Positions 34,715 to 40,734 of a DNA stretch of 40,734 nucleotides are shown here, in pieces. The translations under genes were made by a program, and so were the position numbers. Every line of letters begins with the position of its first letter. Within the stretch, counting starts at the first letter, position 1. Under the pieces are notes generated by a model. It searched no databases. It saw nothing but the letters and a program-made list of their open reading frames with translations, and was not told where the DNA came from. The stretch is from Planctomycetia bacterium (GTDB lineage: Bacteria > Planctomycetota > UBA8108 > UBA1146): contig JAAXJX010000031.1 of NCBI GenBank assembly GCA_012269595.1, positions 110,767 through 151,500 of the forward strand, given 5' to 3'.

Positions 34715-36313
34715 ATGCGTGGCGATCGTCATCTGCTGACCTGGCTGGTCGGCTGTCTTTTTTTGGCTCTCATCGGCTTGCTGCTTTTGCAGAGCAGCGG
34801 CTTTGCACAGGCTCTGCCCCTGATCGTGACCGACAGCAGTCGCGACCATCTGCTCGGACTACGGGATCTCGATGGAGATGGTCTCTATCTCTCTGCGGAG
34901 GAACACCCGGTCCTTCTCAGCGATCTGGCAGGAAATCCGCTTTCCATTCCCAACGCCCTGCTCAGCAGACCGGACGACATCCTTCTTCTCGATGGCGGCA
35001 GTCTCGACCAACTGGTTTCCCTGCGAGATCTGGATGGTGATCAAATCTGGCAAACCCCCGGAGAAATCACCGTCCTTTATGATGGCGGCAATACCACGCC
35101 CGATTGGGTCTACCCCACCGCACTCTGTCGCGATCCTTCATCCGACTCGGGAATCGAAACCCTCTACGTCGCCGATCGCAGCACCACCCGAAGACGAATC
35201 CTGCAACTGCAAGACCTCAACGGAAACGGTCTCTTCGACACCGGCGAAGTCCAGATCTGGTGGAGCGTCGCCAACACCCCCGGGGTGGATGCAGATTTTC
35301 TTCCCACCGAGCTGGTATCTCTGGGGGAATCGCACCTGCTCGTCATCGATGGCCCCCGGGGGATGATCCATCGGGCCCACGATGAAGATGGCAACGGAAT
35401 GATTGACAACCCGGGTGAGTGGATCCCCTGGTTCACGACACCCGGCGATCAGAACATCAGCCGGATCACCGATTTTCAACGGGGAGAGAATGGACGCTTC
35501 TGGATGGTGGATGATCTCTCGGGACAAATTCGGGTCCTTGAAGATCTCAATGGGGATGGGCAAATCAGCGAGGACCCTGAGATCCGACTGTACGCCAACT
35601 CCCCCTCTCCCCGATCTGCCTGGCCGCACCCTGGAGGAGGAATTGTCATCGGCGATGGGGATACGGATACACTCTGGCATTGTCAAGATCTGGACTCGGA
35701 TAGCACCGCTCTGGGGTCGGGCGAATGCATCAATTTGCTTCCCGACAACTTTGATGACCTGTCGACCCCCTCTGCGATCAGCGGGCCGCAAGGTTGGCAG
35801 AGCATCGATCTGGAAAGCATCGATCCTGCTCTGATCTCCCGGGATGGCGAAACCGTCGAGATTCAGGGAGATGGTTGGATTCCCGGATTCCCGGTTCAGT
35901 TACAGGTCGCTGGGACAGAGATCCCCGGCAGCAGTGTTTTGCCGCAGAGAATCTTCGCCCAGTTCCCGGCGCTCGAGGAAGGGGTTCACGATCTGTGGAT
36001 CCAGTCGGGACAGCGGCATGGCTACTTCCCCGCCGCGGTGACCATCGTGCCCACTTTTCTTCGTGGAGATGTCACCCGCGATGGGAACATCAATCTGGCC
36101 GATCCCCTGCGATTACTGGAGTGGCTCTACATCCCCGGAGTTCCACCCTTGCCCTGCCTCGATGCGGCAGACGTCAACGATGATGAATTACTGCAGTTAA
36201 CCGATGCGCTGTGGTTGCTCGACTACCTCTTTGGGAGTGGACCGAATCCCCCGCTGCCATTTCCGGAGGTGGGACCGGATCCGATTCAGGAAGAGCAGGG
36301 TTGTCTGCAGTAA
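34715..36313 (+). CDS. Secreted repeat protein with dockerin-like EF-hand tail
   Basis: 532 residues from the ATG at 34715, 6 bp after AGGAGG. The signal peptide is hydrophobic (LVGCLFLALIGLLLLQSS). The body has many DLDGDG-like loops (LRDLDGDGLYL, LRDLDGDQIWQ, LQDLNGNGLFD, LEDLNGDGQIS), suggesting a calcium-binding beta-propeller. Residues ~450-505 are two EF-hand-like stretches, DVTRDGNINLADPLRLLEW and DVNDDELLQLTDALWLLDY, of the dockerin-like type common at planctomycete protein ends. No catalytic motif recognised. Likely surface or extracellular. Confidence 0.75.
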   Translation: MRGDRHLLTWLVGCLFLALIGLLLLQSSGFAQALPLIVTDSSRDHLLGLRDLDGDGLYLSAEEHPVLLSDLAGNPLSIPNALLSRPDDILLLDGGSLDQLVSLRDLDGDQIWQTPGEITVLYDGGNTTPDWVYPTALCRDPSSDSGIETLYVADRSTTRRRILQLQDLNGNGLFDTGEVQIWWSVANTPGVDADFLPTELVSLGESHLLVIDGPRGMIHRAHDEDGNGMIDNPGEWIPWFTTPGDQNISRITDFQRGENGRFWMVDDLSGQIRVLEDLNGDGQISEDPEIRLYANSPSPRSAWPHPGGGIVIGDGDTDTLWHCQDLDSDSTALGSGECINLLPDNFDDLSTPSAISGPQGWQSIDLESIDPALISRDGETVEIQGDGWIPGFPVQLQVAGTEIPGSSVLPQRIFAQFPALEEGVHDLWIQSGQRHGYFPAAVTIVPTFLRGDVTRDGNINLADPLRLLEWLYIPGVPPLPCLDAADVNDDELLQLTDALWLLDYLFGSGPNPPLPFPEVGPDPIQEEQGCLQ

Positions 36314-36327
36314 AAGAACGGAAGCGA

Positions 36328-37206
36328 TCAGTCCTCGGAGGAATCATCTCCTCCGAGGATGCCTTTGAGGCCGCTGGGCAGTCGTTTTTCGAGGACCTTT
36401 TTGACCTGTCCCTGAACCCGATCCTTGACCAGTTCCGAGACCCCTTCGTCGGACCAACTGCGCAACATCAGCAAAAAGGCATCGCGCTCACTCTTCGACA
36501 ACTTCCACTTCTCACTGGCAGATTCCAGAGACCTCAACGCGGTGCCGATGAGCATGTCCAATGCCTGCCGGTAAATCTCACCCACACTGCTCGTTCGTTC
36601 GGACGAGGGATCCGGTTCGGGGACGTACTCGATGGCAGGAATCTTCACCGAGAGCGATTCCACCCTTCCTCCAGGGAGACGGATCTGCCCCGTCAATCGA
36701 GACTCCTGGATGGAGAATCTCGACAGCAGGACTCGAGGGCCCGACTCTGAGCTTTGAGCACTCTCTTCCTGCTCCTTTGCCGGAATCTGCTCACGGACCT
36801 TGCGATACACATCGAGGAGATTCAGTTTCAGGCCTTCTGCACCGACCGAAGCATCAACCAACACTTCTGCAGACCCCAGCGCAACTTCCACATGGGCAGG
36901 CCCCGATGAGAAAATGGAATCCCCACTCAAAAAGAGCATCGAAGGCCCGATTTCAAGGAAAGGATCATCCTGAAAGCTGGGGGGATTTTTCAGGGCCAAT
37001 TTTTCGAAGCGGACTTTTTCGAAATCCCGAAACTCCACACGCCCCACCGAAGTGGTTCCCTCTCCGAGGACGTAATCTCCACCGAGTACCAGCGCTTTCT
37101 CCACTGCTGCAGGCAAACTGGTGACGATCACTCCCAGCAGGACGACCACTGAAAGCAGCAGCACCAACAGAATTTTGAAGGATCGACTTGTGAACCAGTC
37201 ACCCAT
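36328..37206 (-). CDS. AsmA-like membrane protein 1
   Basis: 292 residues from the ATG at 37206 (GAGGAG upstream; 37233 is the alternative). One N-terminal membrane helix (LLVLLLSVVVLLGVIV) precedes a periplasmic domain with AsmA-style sequence: VEKALVLGGDYVLGEGTT, IGPSMLFLSG, GPAHVEVALG, LKLNLLDVYRKV. AsmA-like proteins are thought to bridge or transport lipids between membranes. It is the last of three tandem relatives on this strand. Its final codons contain a perfect hairpin. Confidence 0.7.
   Translation of the reverse strand: MGDWFTSRSFKILLVLLLSVVVLLGVIVTSLPAAVEKALVLGGDYVLGEGTTSVGRVEFRDFEKVRFEKLALKNPPSFQDDPFLEIGPSMLFLSGDSIFSSGPAHVEVALGSAEVLVDASVGAEGLKLNLLDVYRKVREQIPAKEQEESAQSSESGPRVLLSRFSIQESRLTGQIRLPGGRVESLSVKIPAIEYVPEPDPSSERTSSVGEIYRQALDMLIGTALRSLESASEKWKLSKSERDAFLLMLRSWSDEGVSELVKDRVQGQVKKVLEKRLPSGLKGILGGDDSSED
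36332..36359. terminator. Hairpin inside the 3' end of AsmA-like gene 1
   Basis: TCCTCGGAGGA and TCCTCCGAGGA are exact reverse complements around a 6-nt loop, lying within the last ten codons (Asp-Asp-Ser-Ser-Glu-Asp). On the minus strand TTCTTTT follows ~14 nt later. It may terminate the AsmA-like operon from within the reading frame; on the other strand it lies 20 bp past the dockerin gene. Confidence 0.5.
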
Positions 37207-37269
37207 GGGAGGCTCCTCGCTGTGAGAGTGCAAAAACAGAACTGAAAGATCTCACCGATTGCATCATCT

Positions 37270-38151
37270 TCACTCGGATTCGATCTGCAACGCTTTCAAC
37301 AGGGCTTTCTTCACACTCTCGGGAAACAGCCCTTCCTTCACTTTGGTTTCCATTCGTTGAATGGAGAGCTGAAGAATACTCATGAGGCGAAGGCAGAAAT
37401 ACTCCTCGGGTGAACCCTGAAACACTCCGCCAGATTTGAGCTCAGGAGGCAAATTTCCGCTGTCATCGATGGAGCTGCCAGAAATCGGTGTGACCTTCAG
37501 TGGTGGATTTTTCTTGCCTCGCTCAAATTGAATCGAGCCAGACCAGAGAATCTCATCGGGCCCGCTCTCCAACATCAATTGGGTCTGGGACAAGTGGAAG
37601 GGGTCCGTATCAATGGTCAGAAGCATGCCACTTCCAATGGCAGTTTTTCCGGACTGATCTCCTGAGCGGAACCGCTGCTTCCAATAGGTCTGCAGAGCTT
37701 TGTAGATCTCCACCAGATTGACCTTCAGATTTTCCCGCGATCCGGAAACCTCCACATGAACCCGAAAGGGAGCGAAGGTACACCACGCATGGGTCTCACC
37801 TTTCAGCAAACCAGCCACGTCATATGACACCTGGCCGTTTTCCACTTCGAGCCAGTTCCGCTGCTCTTCAAATCCAGCAGGATTGGGGAACGCCAGATTG
37901 GTCAGTACCACCGCATCCCTCCCCGGATCCGCTCCCACATCCGAAGCAGTGATGGCAGAGCACTCCACCAACAGGTTTTGCTGGGGAAAGATGGATTGAT
38001 ACATCTCCTGCATACCTTTGACCACGGAGACATATGTCCTCCCGCGGAAGGATTGAAACTCTTCAAAGAGGAGAATAGCGAGGGAAATTAGAGCCAGTAC
38101 CGCCCCCACCACCAGGATCTTCTTCGTCCTCGTCGAAAAAAGCTCTTTCAA
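37270..38151 (-). CDS. AsmA-like membrane protein 2
   Basis: 293 residues with an N-terminal membrane helix (VVGAVLALISLAILLFEEF) and a periplasmic AsmA-like region. Comparison by eye with the neighbouring protein shows the shared block VEVSGSRENLKVNLVEIYKALQTYW against VDASVGAEGLKLNLLDVYRKVREQI, so the two are paralogues. The intervening gap is 63 bp, and all three genes run in the same direction. No catalytic motif. Confidence 0.7.
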   Translation of the reverse strand: MKELFSTRTKKILVVGAVLALISLAILLFEEFQSFRGRTYVSVVKGMQEMYQSIFPQQNLLVECSAITASDVGADPGRDAVVLTNLAFPNPAGFEEQRNWLEVENGQVSYDVAGLLKGETHAWCTFAPFRVHVEVSGSRENLKVNLVEIYKALQTYWKQRFRSGDQSGKTAIGSGMLLTIDTDPFHLSQTQLMLESGPDEILWSGSIQFERGKKNPPLKVTPISGSSIDDSGNLPPELKSGGVFQGSPEEYFCLRLMSILQLSIQRMETKVKEGLFPESVKKALLKALQIESE

Positions 38152-38309
38152 GTAACACTCACTTTCTGGTCTGGAAACTGACCTTTGGGGGTCTGGGGAT
38201 CTGGGTTTTGATCGATTCAGTGATGCTCGTCACCGGCGGTTTCCGCGATAGTGAGGGCAAGCTCGTCTAGCGAATGTCAGGACTCTTCGTCGACCTCAGC
38301 CGCAAACCT

Positions 38310-39023
38310 TCATTCGTCTAGGGAATCCGGATTTTCTTGATAAATATCCTGTTCCAAATGTTTAAACAAATTCTGCACCGTTGTGCATACAGCAAACCTG
38401 ATCACGCTATCGATAGTGGCTCCTTCAACCCCATCCCCATAGTGGTATAAAACAAGGGGAATCGAGTATTTTTTATCGAATGTATAATCTTCCCCATTGG
38501 TACCGGGAACGACACCTGTGAATCGAGTGCTTTGAACTTTAACCTCAGCAGATCCGAATCGGATCCGTTGATCGAAATCCTTCTTCTCTGAATCTATATC
38601 CTTGACCGTTGAGCGTGCTTCCTCAAAGAAGTCATCCATATTGAAATCCGATGATTCTGCCAAATTCTCAGGAGCCCAACGAACTTCCAGACTTGGAATC
38701 CAAATTTCAATCTCCTTGCTTTGACTTAACCACTGCTTCCAGGGAGCTCTGATGGAAATCTGATCGATGCTCAACAGTTCCCATCCGGAGACCGCTGAAT
38801 TGGTGGGGTCATAAACAAGGCCCTCAATTTTAATCTCATTCAATCCAATGCCCGCGTAGCGAACCGATGCTTTGCCCCCCGGATACAGCCCACTCAAGGC
38901 TGAAATGATTTCAGATTTGACCCTATGGGAATAACCGCTGAGCAATAGGCCCAGCAATGAGAACAGGATCACGATCAGGATCAACAAGATGAATCTCGCT
39001 GGTTTTTTTAGGAATTTCAGCAT
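38310..39023 (-). CDS. AsmA-like membrane protein 3, AT-rich
   Basis: 237 residues with an N-terminal helix (LLILIVILFSLLGLLLSGYS) and AsmA-like features (INQISIRAPW-like segment, SLEVRWAPENL, NMDDFFEEARSTVKD). It is shorter and more diverged than its two neighbours. Three sampled lines of 60 bases inside it contain 42-48% G+C, while one in the metallopeptidase gene is about 63%. This points to a recent origin elsewhere or relaxed selection. The ATG follows GGAG. Confidence 0.65.
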   Translation of the reverse strand: MLKFLKKPARFILLILIVILFSLLGLLLSGYSHRVKSEIISALSGLYPGGKASVRYAGIGLNEIKIEGLVYDPTNSAVSGWELLSIDQISIRAPWKQWLSQSKEIEIWIPSLEVRWAPENLAESSDFNMDDFFEEARSTVKDIDSEKKDFDQRIRFGSAEVKVQSTRFTGVVPGTNGEDYTFDKKYSIPLVLYHYGDGVEGATIDSVIRFAVCTTVQNLFKHLEQDIYQENPDSLDE

Positions 39024-39340
39024 TTGGAGTCTCCTGCACTCTCCGTTTTCAGATTTTCGTCTAATTTATTTCTCCTGCCAGCACATCGGAGATTCTCCTG
39101 ATATCCCTGTCAGGGGGACAGCACCTGCCAATTGTCTCTTCCCAAGGCTTTCCCGGTGTTGAATTCCCCCAAGGATCTTCCCGGTAACCGGGACAAATCC
39201 ATCCGAAAAAGTTAAGGTTTATATCAGTGACCTTTGTGTTGGGAACGGTTTCCTGCTGAAACCGCCTCGCCACCCGCCGGGACGTTCCGCCCCGGTATCG
39301 GCAACAGGGGATCCGGTGACGTTTAACGTGAGAGACAGTG
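39024..39340. promoter_or_regulatory. 317-bp divergent control region with palindrome
   Basis: No gene supported. It lies between the divergent AsmA-like and helicase genes. TCCCGGT-A-ACCGGGA (39179-39193) is a perfect 7+1+7 palindrome, a possible operator. AT-rich GTTAAGGTTTATATC (~39210-39224) could contain a helicase promoter. CTGTC/GACAG (~39108-39122) is a minor inverted repeat. Confidence 0.35.
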
Positions 39341-40734
39341 ATGGAAACGATCGACCCCTTTGCCCAGGTTCCGGCCCCCTTGCGTGCGGCCATCGAGGCC
39401 CGCGGTTTTGAAAAACTGACCGCCGTACAGGAAGCAGTGCTCTCCGCCGAGGGAGAAGGCCGCAACCTGCGGATCTCTTCTCAGACCGGTTCCGGCAAAA
39501 CTCTCGCTCTTGGACTTCGCCTCGCCTGTGATCTGCTCCCCGAGACGGACAGCGGTGAACCGCTGCCGAAGGCGGAAGGCCCCCGAGCCCTGCTGATCAC
39601 CCCCACCCGTGAACTGGCGGTCCAGGTTGCCGAGGAGCTGCGCTGGCTGCTGGCCAAAGTTCCCGGAGTTACCGTCGAGGTGGTCACCGGCGGATCCGAT
39701 CCGGTCCGTGAAAAGCGCGCCCTGAAAAAATCTCCGGCGGTGCTGGTCGGTACCCCCGGCCGTCTGCTCGATCACATTCGCACCGGTAACCTGCGCTGCA
39801 GTTCCATTCGCCAGGTGGTCCTCGACGAAGCGGACCAGATGCTCGACATGGGATTCCGTGAAGAGCTGGAAGCCATCGTCGAAAACCTGCCCCAGGAACG
39901 CTATAGCCATCTGGTCTCCGCCACCTTCCCGCAGGCGGTGCAGAAACTCGCCGATGGTTTTCAGAAGAACCCGCTGATCGTCGAAGGCACCCGACTCGGG
40001 GAAGCCAACGCCGACATCCAGCACATCGCCCATCTGATCCGCCCCCGTGAACTGGAACGGGCCCTCGTCAACGTGCTGCTGCACGCCGAAGGGGAACGGG
40101 TGCTGATCTTTGTGCGTCGCCGGGTCGATGCGGCAGATCTGACCGAGCGTCTCTCCGCCAAGGGACTGCCCGCCGCGCCCTTCAGTGGTGAACTGACCCA
40201 GGCACAGCGGACCCGCACCCTCAATGCGTTCCGTCATGGAGAACAGAAGATCCTCATCGCTACCGATGTGGCTGCCCGCGGCATCGACATCCCGGGAATC
40301 GGCATGGTTATCCATGCGGACATTCCCACCGACGTTGAAAACTACACCCACCGCAGTGGACGCACCGGCCGTGCCGGCCAAAAGGGACGCAGCATCCTCA
40401 TGGTGCCGCTGCACCTGCAGGGAAGAGTGCGTCGGGTTCTTTCCCAGGCGGGAGTCGAGCCCCAGTGGCAACCGATCCCGAGCCGCGCGCAGATCGAAAA
40501 GCGCCACACCAAACTGTTCCGCAGGGATCTTCACGCGCAACTTGCCGAACCGGATGAGGTCAGCGAGAAGCAGAAGTCGTATGCACGCTTCCTGCTGGAG
40601 CAGCCGGAAGGTCGCACTCCCGAGGAGATCATCGCCGCCCTGCTGAAGATGGCAGAGCCCGCCCCCGCCAACCGCGGCTACGATCTGGAAAAGATCACCG
40701 AGAAACCGGGGCGTCGTTCCGACCACAGAAGACC
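39341..40734 (+). CDS. DEAD-box RNA helicase, 3'-truncated by the window
   Basis: 464 complete codons from ATG 39341 to the window edge without a stop. All core motifs are visible: QTGSGKT (motif I), PTRELA (Ia), GG and TPGRLLD (Ib), LDEADQMLDMGF (II), SATFP (III), VLIFVRRR (IV), ATDVAARGIDIPG (V) and HRSGRTGRAG (VI). It unwinds short RNA duplexes in ribosome assembly or mRNA decay. After motif VI the C-terminal ~100 residues start a basic extension that may lead to a DbpA-type RNA-binding domain beyond the window. The long reverse-strand ORF covering the same bases is only its shadow. Confidence 0.93.
   Translation, partial: METIDPFAQVPAPLRAAIEARGFEKLTAVQEAVLSAEGEGRNLRISSQTGSGKTLALGLRLACDLLPETDSGEPLPKAEGPRALLITPTRELAVQVAEELRWLLAKVPGVTVEVVTGGSDPVREKRALKKSPAVLVGTPGRLLDHIRTGNLRCSSIRQVVLDEADQMLDMGFREELEAIVENLPQERYSHLVSATFPQAVQKLADGFQKNPLIVEGTRLGEANADIQHIAHLIRPRELERALVNVLLHAEGERVLIFVRRRVDAADLTERLSAKGLPAAPFSGELTQAQRTRTLNAFRHGEQKILIATDVAARGIDIPGIGMVIHADIPTDVENYTHRSGRTGRAGQKGRSILMVPLHLQGRVRRVLSQAGVEPQWQPIPSRAQIEKRHTKLFRRDLHAQLAEPDEVSEKQKSYARFLLEQPEGRTPEEIIAALLKMAEPAPANRGYDLEKITEKPGRRSDHRR

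Noticed and set aside
37861-37880. CTGCTCTTCAAATCCAGCAG, which resembles the anticodon arm of a selenocysteine tRNA (TCA)
   Set aside because: The possible stem leaves a 10-nt loop, no acceptor or T arm surrounds it, and it lies inside the AsmA-like protein 2 reading frame.
39323-40726. 467-codon minus-strand ORF with no gap
   Set aside because: It is antisense to the DEAD-box helicase, whose seven motifs are all intact on the plus strand; the reverse translation has no recognisable motif.

Overview
The window most resembles a marine Planctomycetota-type bacterium. This rests on gene style, not on a marker gene. The cues are a secreted protein ending in dockerin-like DxNxD repeats, GspG-like tails on unrelated secreted enzymes, small ECF sigma factors, and a selenocysteine system. 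Most genes run at about 60% GC by eye. The rhodopsin gene and one AsmA-like gene are visibly more AT-rich.

Layout. Positions 1-2072 hold the end of a beta-helix repeat protein and an EboE-type TIM-barrel gene. On the minus strand, 2125-4215 encodes a kinase-kinase-GNAT fusion. HflX follows at 4423-5757. Positions 5982-12058 form a complete light-harvesting cassette: a blue-tuned proton-pumping proteorhodopsin, then crtE, crtI, crtB, crtY and blh. The five biosynthetic genes overlap by 4-8 bases, and together they convert C5 precursors to phytoene, lycopene, beta-carotene and finally retinal, the rhodopsin chromophore.

The most notable element is on the minus strand at 12046-13047. Two apparent ORFs are one exported thioredoxin-like gene interrupted by a single in-frame TGA. 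That TGA replaces the first Cys of a CxxC motif (UPPC) and is followed 17 nt later by a G-loop hairpin of bacterial SECIS type. The same window carries selB (27453-29396), the elongation factor that reads such codons. This is a strong selenoprotein candidate that ordinary gene calling breaks in two.

Further on are an ECF sigma factor, an LplT-Aas-like lipid remodelling fusion (14109-17573), a MazG-like gene with lptF and lptG, and a second ECF sigma factor. Then come a cystathionine beta-synthase / gamma-lyase pair (Cys-Met transsulfuration) with a possible alternative-hairpin leader, NagB, and a PHP-domain secreted protein with a GspG-like tail. SelB, a membrane protein, RluB, a lipoprotein, an M1 metallopeptidase (also with a GspG-like end) and a dockerin-tailed secreted protein follow. 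The window ends with three tandem AsmA-like membrane proteins and a DEAD-box RNA helicase that runs off the edge. No rRNA, tRNA, CRISPR array, insertion sequence or phage gene was recognised.
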